This document shows, piece after piece, positions 49,233 to 59,794 of a DNA stretch of 64,000 nucleotides (position 1 is the first letter of the stretch; each line of letters opens with the position of its first letter). This DNA comes from CS4-C045 sp963844115 (GTDB taxonomy: Bacteria; Planctomycetota; Planctomycetia; Pirellulales; UBA7805). A model generated the notes under the pieces. It searched no databases. It was not told the origin of the DNA and was given only the letters and a program-made list of their open reading frames with translations. The stretch spans positions 1 to 64,000 of the forward strand of contig CAWJNN010000012.1 in the NCBI GenBank assembly GCA_963844115.1. Direction: 5' to 3'. The position numbers and the translations under genes are program-made.

Positions 49233-52067
49233 ATGAATAGGAAACGGCTCCTGAGGTTTTTGTGGATTGGAGTCTCGATTTGTGCGCCATCGGTTGTGGG
49301 AAGCGAACTACGCGCCGAAGACGTGGCGCCGGATTTTCAGCGCGAAATCGTGCCGCTGCTGACGAAGTACTGCACCGGTTGTCACAACGCGGACGATCGG
49401 GAGGGTGAACTTTCGTTAGCCAGCTTCGCCGATATTCAAACGGGCGGCGAACACGGGCCGGTCATCGTCGCCGGGCAGAGCCGCTCCAGCCGGCTGTGGA
49501 GAGTATTGTCCGGCGAAACAGAACCGAAGATGCCGCCGGACGGAGAGGCGGAACCCGACGAAGACGCCATCGCGAAACTCGCCGCCTGGATCGACGCTGG
49601 CGCACAGGGGCCGGACGGGGAGGAAATCGATCCGACGATCATCAATGTCCCGAAAATAGCCGCCGCGCAGGATGCGATCGCCCCTATTTGCGATGTCGCC
49701 TGGTCGCCGGATGGAAAGCTGATTGCTATCGCAAGGTTCAAGACCCTGCAGTTGTTGGACGCTGAGACCCGCCAGGTCCAGCTCCAGCTGGACGATCACC
49801 CCGGCAAGATTAACAGCGTATCGTTTAGCCCTTCGGGGAAGTTACTTGTCGTTGCAACCGGAATCGCAGGGCAATACGGAGAGGCCACCGTCTGGAATAG
49901 CCAGGACGGCACGCTGGTCGCGAGATTTGTCGGTCATCGAGACACTTTATACGCCGCGGCGATCGATCCCGACGAGAAACTCCTGGCAACCGCTGGTTAC
50001 GATCGGCGGATAGCGATCTGGGATTTGAAAACGACGAAACAGCTGCGACTCGTCACTGGACACAACGGCGCCATCTACGATCTGGCGTTTAGCCCCGACG
50101 GAACGGTTATTGCCAGCGCGAGCGCCGACGAGACGATCAAGCTTTGGCTGGTCGCGACCGGCGAACGGCTGGACACGCTGAGCCAACCGTTGAAGGAACA
50201 ACTCACGGTTGCCTTCAGTCCCGACGGGAAGTACGTCGTGGGTGGTGGCGCGGACAATCGCGTTCGTGTTTGGCGCTGGGTCTCGAAAATGAAGCCCCAG
50301 ATCAATCCGCTTGTTTTTGCTCGGTTCGGACACGAAGGCGCAATCGTCCGCCTCCGATTCTCACCTCGCGGCGATCTGCTCGCGTCCGTCGCGGACGATA
50401 GAACGTTAGAACTGTGGCATACGGAACGCTTCACGCAGGTACACACGTTTCCGCAACAGCCGGATGTCGCCTCGGGACTCTCGTTTTCGCCCTCCGCGGA
50501 CCAGTTGGCGGTAGGCCGCCTGGATGGTTCGTTCGAGGTCTATCCAGTCCCGACCGTCGCGCGGCCGACTCCCAAAGCTACGACGATCGTGCAGGCTCTG
50601 CCGTTGAACCCGGAGACAGCCGATCGGCCGATGGCTGACGCGGAGGAAGTCGAGCCGAATGATGACGTTAAGCACGCCACTTCGATAACGTTACCCGCGA
50701 CAATTTCCGGAGTCATCAACAACGTCGCCGACCACAAGGCGGACGTCGACCTGTTTCGCTTCGAGGCCCATGCGGGCCAGCGATTGATGTTGGAGACCGA
50801 GGCAGCGCGGTCGAAATCTCCCCTGGATTCAAGAATCGCTGTCCTCGACGACGGCGGACTGCCAGTGCCGTCCTTGCTGTTACAGGCCGTGCGGGACTCG
50901 TATTTCACTTTCCGAGGTAAAAACTCGTCCCAGATTGATGACTTTCGTCTTCACAACTCGCAGGAAATGGGGCTGAACGAGTATGTGTACGCGCGAGGCG
51001 AGGTTGTCAAGCTTTATCGTTTTCCGGAGGGTCCCGACTCAGGTTTCTGGGTCTATCCGGACGAAGGCGAACGCTTTACTTATTTTGACACAACGGCGAT
51101 CAGTCACGCATTGCACGAACCCTGCTACGGGGTAGAACCGCATCCGCCCGGGTCGAAGCTCATTCCCAACGGTCTACCGGTATTTACACTGTATTACGAA
51201 AACGACGACGACGCTCTGCGCGAATACGGTAACGACTCACGTCTTTCATTCACCGCACCGGAAACCGGCACGTACTTTGCGCGCGTCTCCGATGTGCGTG
51301 GGTTTGGGGGCGACGAATACAAGTATCAGCTAACGGTTCGGCCGGCGCCGCCGGACTTCGAAGTGACCCTGAATGGAGCGAACCCTACCGTTCCATTAGG
51401 CGCTGGCCAACGAATCTCGTTGCGCGTACGGCGCATCGACGGTTTTGACGGGGAAGTTCGGATCGACATCAAGGATCTGCCTCAAGGGTTTCATGCGATG
51501 ACACCACTGGTCATTCAACATGACCAGATCAAGGCCTATAGTGCAATCTACGCAACGCAGTGGGCATCGGCGCCGCTGGAGGAACGCGCCAAGGGCAGCC
51601 GGGTGACCGCGACCGCCACGATTGACGGTAAAGAGGTCGTGAAGGAAGTCAACAATCTGGGCGAAATCAAGCTGGGGGATCCGGCTAAATTTTCCGCGAA
51701 GTTCGCACCTCCGGGTGTGAAGCCGCCTGAGCTGGGAGATCCGGCGGCCGAATTCTTTATTTCGCCTGGCGAGACAATTACCGCCAGCGTCCAGATTGTC
51801 CGCCGCGGCTACGACGGTGGTGTGAACTTCGGAAAGTCGGCCAGCGGCTGGAATCTGCCGCATGGCGTCTACATTGACAACGTCGGCCTGAACGGGATCC
51901 GCATCTCGGAAGGGCAGACGGAACGAACTTTTTTCATTACGGCAGCCAAATCCGTCGCTCCGACGACGCGCAAGTTCTTCCTGGAATCCGTCGGTCCGTC
52001 CGGCTCAATCACCACCTGGCCTGCGATCCTGCACGTTCGCGAAAAGTCGACCACCGCCGGGCCGTGA
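49233..52067 (+). CDS. PSCyt1-WD40 protein with pre-peptidase C-like domain
   Basis: A 944-residue exported protein. After a signal peptide comes a PSCyt1 cytochrome domain with CTGCHNADDREGELSL (haem-type CxxCH). About seven WD40 repeats follow (residues 150-430; LLATAGYDRRIAIWDLKT, VIASASADETIKLWLV). A PPC-like beta-sandwich (EVEPNDDVKHATSI) and further beta domains fill the C-terminus. It is common in planctomycetes next to DUF1501 and DUF1549 genes; the role is unknown, probably surface or periplasmic. The start codon ATG at 49233 follows an AT-rich stretch repeating TTATTAGTTATT. Confidence 0.82.
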   Translation: MNRKRLLRFLWIGVSICAPSVVGSELRAEDVAPDFQREIVPLLTKYCTGCHNADDREGELSLASFADIQTGGEHGPVIVAGQSRSSRLWRVLSGETEPKMPPDGEAEPDEDAIAKLAAWIDAGAQGPDGEEIDPTIINVPKIAAAQDAIAPICDVAWSPDGKLIAIARFKTLQLLDAETRQVQLQLDDHPGKINSVSFSPSGKLLVVATGIAGQYGEATVWNSQDGTLVARFVGHRDTLYAAAIDPDEKLLATAGYDRRIAIWDLKTTKQLRLVTGHNGAIYDLAFSPDGTVIASASADETIKLWLVATGERLDTLSQPLKEQLTVAFSPDGKYVVGGGADNRVRVWRWVSKMKPQINPLVFARFGHEGAIVRLRFSPRGDLLASVADDRTLELWHTERFTQVHTFPQQPDVASGLSFSPSADQLAVGRLDGSFEVYPVPTVARPTPKATTIVQALPLNPETADRPMADAEEVEPNDDVKHATSITLPATISGVINNVADHKADVDLFRFEAHAGQRLMLETEAARSKSPLDSRIAVLDDGGLPVPSLLLQAVRDSYFTFRGKNSSQIDDFRLHNSQEMGLNEYVYARGEVVKLYRFPEGPDSGFWVYPDEGERFTYFDTTAISHALHEPCYGVEPHPPGSKLIPNGLPVFTLYYENDDDALREYGNDSRLSFTAPETGTYFARVSDVRGFGGDEYKYQLTVRPAPPDFEVTLNGANPTVPLGAGQRISLRVRRIDGFDGEVRIDIKDLPQGFHAMTPLVIQHDQIKAYSAIYATQWASAPLEERAKGSRVTATATIDGKEVVKEVNNLGEIKLGDPAKFSAKFAPPGVKPPELGDPAAEFFISPGETITASVQIVRRGYDGGVNFGKSASGWNLPHGVYIDNVGLNGIRISEGQTERTFFITAAKSVAPTTRKFFLESVGPSGSITTWPAILHVREKSTTAGP

Positions 52068-52285
52068 GACAAAGCATATCAATCCCCACGCCCACCAACG
52101 CTCACTGCTCCTCAGCAAGCGGCGGTAATCGCAACCTCCCAATCATGCCATATTGCCCAAGCTGGCGCAATCGCCCTGGGTCATCGGACGACCGTTGTGT
52201 AACGTATTCCTGAAATAGAATCCCTTTGGGTTATGAACAGGATGGTTGTGAAGGGGCGCTTACTCCAAACGTTCGACAGAGGGCC

Positions 52286-52804
52286 ATGCTGGAAATCTTC
52301 GAACGGATGCTCTTGATTCGCTGCCTGCGAAAATTCCGGACAAGCAAAGACGTCGGAACGACAGCGCTGGCGCTGCTGATTGCGCTGGCGATGTTTGCAA
52401 TGACCGTCATCCCTGTCACGCAACGCGGTCGTGAGTTGCTGCTGCGGGCACACCATTTGCGAGTCGAACCCTTCGTCGCCTGGACGGCATTGCAGATTCT
52501 TCCGTCAATGTACAACTATGCGAATCGCGTCTGGGTCAGCACGACCCCGCTTAGCGATTTGACCTTGGCAAGCGATGGCTCCCTTCCCGTAGTAATCCAC
52601 ACGGAGTGGGTCAATCACTATCCACCGCGGGTGATTACGTTCGGGAACGGCCGTGCGATTCTTATGAACGCAAACCAGTCGCTGCACTATTACGTACAAA
52701 GCCGCTTTTGCGACACGCAAGTCGATTCGCACTTTATCGCCGGACCGCGTGACGGCAAGGTCGAAGTGCAGCTTGTCGGAATCGGGCGACGCCATGCCGA
52801 ATGA
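52286..52804 (+). CDS. Small membrane-anchored protein
   Basis: About 172 residues from the ATG at 52286. One transmembrane helix (TALALLIALAMFAMTVIPV) near residue 28 is followed by a soluble beta-rich part. No family is recognised. Its stop overlaps the start of the next membrane protein, so the two are likely an operon; the layout (a small anchored protein plus a DoxX/HTTM-like membrane protein) suggests an accessory subunit. Confidence 0.5.
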   Translation: MLEIFERMLLIRCLRKFRTSKDVGTTALALLIALAMFAMTVIPVTQRGRELLLRAHHLRVEPFVAWTALQILPSMYNYANRVWVSTTPLSDLTLASDGSLPVVIHTEWVNHYPPRVITFGNGRAILMNANQSLHYYVQSRFCDTQVDSHFIAGPRDGKVEVQLVGIGRRHAE

Positions 52805-53667
52805 GATGCGGATAACACGAGCGCTGAAGATCGCCGTCCTGTTTTGGCTATTGGCGTGGTTGATTAAAGCGAGGTTTCTCGTATCGTTCTTCGCGAGCGT
52901 TTGCACCAGGTATCCGCTGAGTTACGACTTCTTTCCGTCAGTTGCCAGCAGTCCTTGGGTATCCTTGGTGGCGTACTTTGCACCGTGCGCTGCCGCGGGA
53001 ATCGTCTTGATTTCCCAGTCACGGCGCGTCCGCACGATGGCGGTCTCGACACTTGTTGTCTGTTCCGCACTGCTGTGCGTTCATCAAAATGCCTACAACG
53101 ACGCGACGTTCGTCACGTCCTTTTGGGCCGGCTTGTGGCTGCTGTGGCTATCGACGCGAGATCCGGAAAACGCAGAATCGGTGGGCTCTACGGGCCAGTC
53201 TTGCGCAAGCCATTGTGTCCTTGATGTTCCTGGGCGGGGCGATCGGAAAACTGACACCGGAATACTGGAGCGGTGAAGCGTTTTATCACCTCTACTTTCT
53301 GCAGAAGGCGAGCGGCGTTTATCCCTGGCTGCGTGAAGCAGTCAGTGATGCAACCTTGCGGTGGCTGGCGGGCGGTTTCGCTAAAACCGTTATCGTGGCC
53401 GAACTGTGCGTCGGCGGCTGCTTTCTGTTGTCATCCCGCACGACGCTGTGGCTGTCGGTGTTTACCATGGCTGGGGTGGTTGCGATTTCCACCAGCTTGC
53501 TATTCTCGGTCATGGGGTCGCTGATCGGGATTTCTCTGGCCGGTATCATGCTCAGCCGCCTGACCCAACCCGGGCCCGCGACGGCCTGCTCGGCCCGTGA
53601 CGAACCGGCCCGTGACGAACCGGCCCGTGACGAACCGGCCCGTTCCGCCGTCGCCACTCGCTGCTGA
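52794..53667 (+). CDS. Multi-pass membrane protein, HTTM/DoxX-like (one frameshift)
   Basis: The first part (to about 53190) has hydrophobic helices including VLFWLLAWLIKARFL and FAPCAAAGIVLI. After a frame change, SLMFLGGAIGKLTPEYWSGEAFYHLYFL resembles horizontally transferred transmembrane (HTTM) or DoxX-type proteins. More helices follow, and the C-terminus ends with DEPAR repeats. HTTM proteins relate to vitamin K-dependent carboxylase membrane domains; no active-site evidence is seen here. Confidence 0.5.
53596..53640 (+). repeat. In-frame 15-bp tandem repeat (DEPAR)
   Basis: Three perfect 15-bp units CGTGACGAACCGGCC encode DEPAR repeats at the C-terminus of the membrane protein. Confidence 0.9.
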
Positions 53668-53761
53668 TCTGCCCCTGACCGCCTCAAGTGAATTAGCGTG
53701 GAAGCGCGAGCGTGACGCATACAGCGCTGGCCTGCCACTTGGACTCTTGAAGGGACACGGC

Positions 53762-54918
53762 CTACTCCAACGCTTTCGGCTGCCGTTGCGCGTCCGCATC
53801 GTCCACTGGCTCCGTATCAGCGGGTTGGTCGCCTTCACCATTCCCTGGCTCCGGCGCCTCTTCTCGCTGCGGAATCATCGTTAGACGAATGTGGGTACCC
53901 AGCGGGGGAATCTTGGCCTCGACCGCCTCAAACATCAGTTGTTGCCCTTGCGAACTGCTCTCCAATGGAAGATCCAACAGCGACGAGGGAAAATTGGAGA
54001 CGCTTATGAAGTCGTCATGGGCGTCGGCCAGGTACATCTGCGAATTGTTGTTCTCGTTCACAACGACCAGGCTTCCCGCAAAGACCCAAGTCGATTCAAG
54101 GTTCTTTTTGGTTCTGACATCACGAATAAGTTCACGGGCGTCCACCGTACGACGTTCACCGTTGGCATCCAGCCAGGTCGCCTCGATCACGATCTCGGTG
54201 CCCCATGCCGACTTGAATTCAGTTTTCCAACTTGCCGGCGCACGGGTTCGGCTCCCGCCAGCAACAACACGGTATGAACGACCGATGGCATGACAGCTAC
54301 CCTGACAATCGACTCGTGGGTTTTCCCTCGACTGGCCAGCAATTCGAGTACACCGCGCCTCATGCAGACGACTCCGTCAAGAACCACCGCTTTGCGAACC
54401 GGATCAAACCAGATTGGGTCTTCCGCCGAGAATCGCTTGGCGCCCTCGGGGGCCGGCAGCGGCTTCAACTGGGCCTCGGTCGGCTCCGGATCTTCGGCTA
54501 ACTCGCGGTTCGCCGCGATCGACCCAGCGGGCGGGTCAGGTAAGGGCGGGTCAGGTAAGGGCGGGTCAGGTAAGGGCTGGTCAGGTAAGGGCTGGTCAGG
54601 CAGGGGCGGATCTTCGGCGGCCGAACCGACCGTCGTATTCTTCTGCTGATCCTTCTTCTGCTGATCCGTCGAGCCAGCTGTTTGTCGCGAAGGATCGGAA
54701 TCGTCCGTCGATCCAACGGCCGCTGATTCGTTCACGTCCTCCTGGGCGGTGGATTCGTTGCTCGCCACTTCGTTCAGCGGAGTGCCTGGTTTGTGCGGCG
54801 CAGAGCGTTCTGGCCCTTCCTTGCTGACTGAATTCTCACAGCCGATCAGTAACGAAACCGTGACGGCGCAAACCAGCAGACTTCTCGATCGCCAGCAGAG
54901 GCCTCGGATTGTGGACAT
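53762..54918 (-). CDS. YdjY-like lipoprotein (one frameshift)
   Basis: A lipobox LLIGCENS near residue 27 makes it a lipoprotein. A Ser/Pro/Gln-rich linker with PDPPL/PDQPL repeats follows. The YdjY-type domain has DPIWFDPVRKAVVLDGVVC, the segment RGKTHESI and SVVHTVLLLAGAEP. A frame change near 54200 joins ATWLDANGERRTVDARELIRD, whose strands continue the same fold. No enzymatic role is known for this family; it is common in planctomycetes. Confidence 0.65.
54529..54603 (-). repeat. In-frame 15-bp tandem repeat (PDPPL/PDQPL)
   Basis: Five 15-bp units (plus-strand GGGCGGGTCAGGTAA and GGGCTGGTCAGGTAA) encode PDPPL or PDQPL in the lipoprotein linker. Confidence 0.9.
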
Positions 54919-54987
54919 GACGACGATCCTTGACAATTCAAGAAAGTGCTTGTGAAATTGTGACCATCTACTACAAATGGTGAACAC

Positions 54988-55243
54988 GTATTCGTGCTTA
55001 ACCTTCTCTAGGATACTCCGTTGGTTGCCCGGTAGACAAGCAGATTTGCGATGGGGTATACCAACGTCTCCCTAAACGCGATGAATTTCCATCCGAATGG
55101 TTGATCGACGTCGTAAAATGGTGAGCGCCAACTCGACGAATTCGCACGATTGGTCGCCATGACCATCCTGGCAACATAAACACGGCGGCTCAACCTCCGA
55201 GATTCGCGTCGCGACTCGGACACGCACTCAGCAGGAAGCACGA
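54988..55243. other. Intergenic region, promoter area of the heparinase-like gene
   Basis: About 255 bp between two divergent genes. No gene is recognised. Confidence 0.4.
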
Positions 55244-57055
55244 ATGACTACCATCACATCGGAACAGGACGTGAAACTAGCGAAGAACGACGTTACGACC
55301 CTGTGGTCGCGAAACTGGCAGCCTCCGACACCGAAACCGGTCTCGCAGGCGTACGAGCGCGGTGATGCGGAGCGGGGCTGGCGACGATGGACCGAATACC
55401 TTGCACAGCGCAGCAAACGCAAACTAACGAAATTAACGTCTGGCAAGAAGTCCGCCGTTCTGTGGGCCGTGCCGGCTGAATTGCCCGGCGGTGACTCTGA
55501 CCAATTGATCCAGGCGTTGCACAAGGCGGTACGCGGAAAACGCGCGGCCAGCGAAATTGATGAACAGATCGCACCGTGGTTAACGGAATCCGCCGAGCGT
55601 TATTTGGACGCCGCCTATGGGCTCGAGTGCCTGGCGTGGAGCTATGCGTTAGTTCCGCTCGCGCAATACGCGCCTGGCTCGTTGTGGTGGGAATTATTGA
55701 GTCATCTTCTGGCCACCGCAAAGGACGCCGCGGCATTAGACGTCGAAGAACGCCCCTTTGAGCACTGCTTGTTTGCCTGCGAGCTGCCGTTGGTCTTGGC
55801 GCACCAGTTGCCCGAACTGAAAGACTGCGCGGCGTTGGCACGACCCGCTCGACGTTCGTTGAATTTGGCGCTGGACCAGTTGCTCGACGGAGAAGGCTGC
55901 CCCCACGCCCGCTGGACACCGCTTCTTCCCGCGCTGATGGCAGGCTGGACGCGATGCCGTGTCATCGGCGAAGCGATGCCAAAGGGATGTTGGAATAAAC
56001 ATTCCGAGAGGCACTATCAGTGTGTCGTGACGCAATATCTGCGCCTGGCGCGCGGCGAAGAGCTACCGTCATTCGGCAAAGCGCTGGTGACCGCGACCTG
56101 GCCGCCGATGCTGGAGATTGCGCTCGCAATGGGTGGCGACGAGGCCGACCTGGAAATTGCCGATCACGTCTTGCCCGGTCGCTCGGCTTCGCCGCGTCCC
56201 CGGTATGCATGGTCCGACGTTTCCTACAGCTCGGAATGGGGTGAACTCGCCATCCTGCAGTCCCACTGGTCGCCGAAGAACAAAAAGTTGATTGTCGCTT
56301 ACGACCAGCAGCAAACACGGATCGAGTTGAGCACGGCGGGCGAACAGCTGTTCAGCGGTACCTGGACGTATGACGTCGACGTCGATGGACAGCAGTTGAC
56401 ACCGGCTGCGGACGCCGAATGGGAACAAATTGCGTGGGAATCAGACAAAGATGTCGATTTCATGGAGTTGGAAATCGATCTCGCGCGCGGCTTGCGTTTA
56501 CAGCGTAGTTTTCTGCTCTCTCGTGACGATGAGTTTCTGTTGGTCGCCGATGCGCTGCTGGGCGATCATCCGGCGAAGTTGAGCCTCACGACGCGCTTGC
56601 CCCTGACGGCTAATGTCGATGCGGTGGTCGACGACGAGCACTCGGAAGTCATGTTGGGCCTTCCGCGATCTACTGCTCGGGTCCTGCCGCTGGCGCTTTC
56701 GGAATGGACGATTGATCGACGAAAAGGGGAACTGCGGATCGACGACGGAGCGCTCGAACTACGCCAAACCGGTAACCGCTCGTTGTTTGCCCCGCTGTTT
56801 ATTGATCTATCACGCGGCCGTCGCAAACAGCAATTGACCTGGAGGCAGTTGTCGGTCGGAAACATGCGAAAGATCGAGCCGCCGGAGGCAGCCGTTAGCT
56901 ATCGAGTCCAGATCGGTAACGAGCAATGGCTGATCTATCGCTCGTTAACGCCACGCGAAAACCGGACCGTCTTGGGCCAGAATTTGATGTGCGAGATGCA
57001 TGTAAGCAGGTTCTTGGAGAACGGCGACGTAGAAGAGTTACTGGAACTGGAATAG
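55244..57055 (+). CDS. Heparinase II/III-like protein, uncharacterised
   Basis: A 603-residue soluble protein. The N-terminal two thirds are alpha-helical with conserved aromatics (EHCLFACELPLVLAHQLPEL, PHARWTPLLPALMAGWTR). The C-terminal third is beta-rich (DVDFMELEIDLARGLRLQRSFLLSRDDEFLLVADALLG), resembling the alpha/alpha-toroid plus beta-sandwich of heparinase-type lyases. No signal peptide is evident. The usual catalytic Tyr/His pair was not identified, so enzymatic activity is not claimed. Confidence 0.5.
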   Translation: MTTITSEQDVKLAKNDVTTLWSRNWQPPTPKPVSQAYERGDAERGWRRWTEYLAQRSKRKLTKLTSGKKSAVLWAVPAELPGGDSDQLIQALHKAVRGKRAASEIDEQIAPWLTESAERYLDAAYGLECLAWSYALVPLAQYAPGSLWWELLSHLLATAKDAAALDVEERPFEHCLFACELPLVLAHQLPELKDCAALARPARRSLNLALDQLLDGEGCPHARWTPLLPALMAGWTRCRVIGEAMPKGCWNKHSERHYQCVVTQYLRLARGEELPSFGKALVTATWPPMLEIALAMGGDEADLEIADHVLPGRSASPRPRYAWSDVSYSSEWGELAILQSHWSPKNKKLIVAYDQQQTRIELSTAGEQLFSGTWTYDVDVDGQQLTPAADAEWEQIAWESDKDVDFMELEIDLARGLRLQRSFLLSRDDEFLLVADALLGDHPAKLSLTTRLPLTANVDAVVDDEHSEVMLGLPRSTARVLPLALSEWTIDRRKGELRIDDGALELRQTGNRSLFAPLFIDLSRGRRKQQLTWRQLSVGNMRKIEPPEAAVSYRVQIGNEQWLIYRSLTPRENRTVLGQNLMCEMHVSRFLENGDVEELLELE

Positions 57056-57074
57056 GTTCAGCGGATCTATCGTC

Positions 57075-57820
57075 GTGGCCGACCCGTTCGAAATCATCTC
57101 GCAGAACCTGACCGAAGTTCGCCAGCGGATTACGGACGCGGCGTCGCGTAGCGGTCGTGATCCAAAGGACGTCCGTCTGATTGCCGTCACCAAGTATGTC
57201 CCTGCCGAGATCGCTCGCCTACTGGCGCGGGCGGGGCGGGGGCGGGGGCGGGGGCGGGGGCGGGGGCAACCGAATTGGCCGAGAGCCGCCCGCAGGAGCT
57301 GTGGTCCAAAGCAGAATTGCTCCAGGACGCCGGGGTCACCTGGCACCTGGTCGGCCATCTGCAGCGCAACAAGGTACGGCGAACTGTTCAAGTCGCGTCC
57401 TGGATCCATTCGGTGGACAGCGAAAAACTGTTGCAGGCAATTGCCGAAGAAGCAACGACGGCGGGCCGATTCGTCGAGGTGTTGTTAGAGGTCAATGTGT
57501 CGGGTGATGAAGCCAAACACGGATTTCGCCCGGAAGATCTCGCGTCCGCTTTATCCCGAATACCATCCTCGACCGCCGTCGCGATTCGCGGATTCATGAC
57601 GATGGCCAGGCGGCAGGGGGGCCAAGAGGTCGCACGTCGCGATTTTGCAAAGCTTCGGCAACTGCGCGATGAACTGGCGGTTGATGCTGCCGAACACATC
57701 TCCCTGGACGAACTATCCATGGGTATGAGTGGCGATTATGAGCAGGCGATTGCGGAGGGCGCTACGATGGTCCGCGTGGGCCGAGCGTTGTACAAGGGCC
57801 TTGAGCCACCGCGCTCGTAG
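57075..57820 (+). CDS. YggS/PROSC-type PLP homeostasis protein, disrupted by a G-rich repeat
   Basis: The N-terminus has DVRLIAVTKYVPAEIARLL, where the Lys binds PLP. After the disruption come AESRPQELWSKAELL, WHLVGHLQRNKVRRTV, VNVSGDEAKHGF, LDELSMGMSGDYEQAI and VRVGRALYKG, all conserved in the family. Members hold PLP and balance vitamin B6 and amino-acid pools. Between LLARAG and ATELAESRP lies an insertion of about 30 bp made of GGGGGC units, which breaks the frame. Start GTG at 57075. Whether the insertion is real or artefactual is open. Confidence 0.85.
57231..57268 (+). repeat. GGGGGC hexanucleotide repeat inside the YggS-type gene
   Basis: About five to six GGGGGC units in a row interrupt a conserved stretch. 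Removing them leaves an uninterrupted family sequence. Such tracts can form G-quadruplexes or be replication/PCR slippage products. Confidence 0.85.
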
Positions 57821-57959
57821 TTCCGTCTTTTCGCTCACAGGCGAATCCGCCGTAGCGGACAGGCGGCCCCGCTGGTAGTTCCGCCCCGGTCCACGCGTGA
57901 CTCGACGGCGTGGCCGCTTGTTCCATTGAAATGGCCGTCTGGTGCGCGATGTTGAATAA

Positions 57960-58026
57960 CGGTCGTATTTTGCAGCGAACAGAAAACGGTATGAGAAAAC
58001 GGGACGGTGGAGGGCCTACACGAGGG
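57960..58026. repeat. Dispersed 65-bp element, copy 1
   Basis: It begins CGGTCGTATTTTGCAGCGAA and ends GGGACGGTGGAGGGCCTACA. It matches 60027-60094 closely and 61143-61200 partially. It is immediately next to the 3' end of the DUF1080 gene. Confidence 0.75.
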
Positions 58027-58027
58027 G

Positions 58028-59794
58028 CTACTTGTCCGCCTTGATCCGCTTCAACTGGATGTCTTTGAGCGTGACCTTGACCCCACCGCCGTGATGCACG
58101 AAGGCAATGATCCCCGAACGAGCACCGTCTTTCTTTGTCACATCCGCGGTCACCTTTCCGTTGACTTTCAAGACGATCCGATTTCCTTTCGCCACGATCA
58201 CGTAGTCGTTCCACTCGTACTTTGGTTTGATGTCAGGTTTCGCCTCTCGCAGTTTACCCGCTTCGAAGCCACCGATAAGTTCCCCATACAGTGAACCGGT
58301 GTAACCGTGGCCTGCGTCAAGATCGGCCTGGTAGCCCCCAGCTTTCGCTGTGCCTTGCTTGTCGGCGTCTAACCGTTTGCCCCAGAAATGAATGCCCGGG
58401 ACGACGCCCGCCTCGTTTCGGACGACCTGGATGCCGAAGACTCCATTATTCCCATTTGTGATTTTTTGCGTAATCGTAAAACTGGCGGCCGTCAGGTCGC
58501 TGAAGATGGCGTAGTTGGATGCGGGATTCCAAAATACAGGGGCCCGCGTCTGTGTGTAATCGTCAGGGAAGGCGTGGCCCAATACGAACGTGGAATACGA
58601 ATAAGTCGTGGTTCCATCGTCGACCGTCCCACTGCGAGTACCGATCGCCAGCCTGTCCTCCGACGTAGACGAAGACGTCGTAACTCGCGCTCTGGTAAGA
58701 CGCGGGAAGCCCGGTGAAGGTGATCGGCTTGTCACCGCCACCGTCGAGATAAGCATTCATCAGAATTTCGTCCTGATTGCCACTGTTGGGGACGCCGTAA
58801 ATGTTTCCACCGGACCAGGAAATGCCAAGACCCGGGACGGTGTTGCCGTCGCTATCCACGATCTTGCCTCCGACGATGTCGTTTGCGTCCGAACTCGTAT
58901 CGCCAACATGGCCGCCATCCGTGTTATTCCAATTCGCCAGCGGTACGACGCCGGCCGTCCCCGTCACCGAAACGCCGTTACGCGAAGTACCAGTTCCGCG
59001 AAAGTTAAGCGAAATTCCAACGGCGTTGTCGGGGTAGCTCCGTTCGATTCGATATTTCAGCCGTAATTCAAAATCAGAGACCGGCTCTCCCTCCATGATC
59101 AGATAGGTCTTGGGGCCGCCTTCTTTGCTAACGATCGCGCCATCTTCAACCGCCCAACTTCCCGGGCGACCTTCCCATCCCGTGAGGTCCTCGCCGTTGA
59201 AGACACTGTCGAACTCGGCTTTGTCTGCGTCCGTTCCTTGAACAACTGATAAGACGGGTTCATCTTTCTCGATTTCAGCAGGTTCTTTGTTGCCAGCCGG
59301 GCCTTCGACTCCAGCAGGTTTTTCGACACCCGCGGTCTCGGCGGGGACTGGATTCGTCTACTCTGTTCCGGCGGTTGGGAGTGTTCGGAATTATCTAGGG
59401 GCACTTCCGCCACGGTCGTGTTGTCCAGCTCGGTCTCCGGCCACACCGAATAGAACCAGCCTCCTACACCTGCAAACAGCGCGAATAACAAGATAGCCAC
59501 GACCGTCGGCGCGAGAACACTGGATTGAGCAGCAGGAGATCGCGCTGCGACATCGCCCGTGGACGCATCACGCTCCGCCGGCTGCTCGGATGCGGTCGCC
59601 AGGGCAGCGGCAACCTCGGCCAGACGGCGGTCGACTTCCTGCTGTCCGCCCAGTAACGAGAGGAGACCGGAACTCTGCTCCAACCGATCGCGAAACGCGG
59701 CCAAATCTGCCTCCGTCCAATACGACGGCTGCTTGGCGCGAAACAGTTGCGTCGCTTCCAGAAAAGTCAGCGTCCGGTCTGTTTGCTCGCTCAT
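58028..59794 (-). CDS. DUF1080 protein with nested beta domain and membrane anchor (two frameshifts)
   Basis: The N-terminal cytosolic helix-rich part (residues 1-105) is followed by a membrane helix (VVAILLFALFAGVGGWF) and a Pro/Glu linker. The DUF1080 fold begins after a frame change near 59360 with FNGEDLTGWEGRPGSWAVED and FELRLKYRIERS. It is interrupted by a beta domain (ISLNFRGTG ... FGIQVV), and resumes at VVPGIHFWGKRLDADKQGTA and ends HHGGGVKVTLKDIQLKRI. A second frame change lies near 58640. DUF1080 includes 3-keto-disaccharide hydrolases, so carbohydrate binding or cleavage is plausible. Confidence 0.7.
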
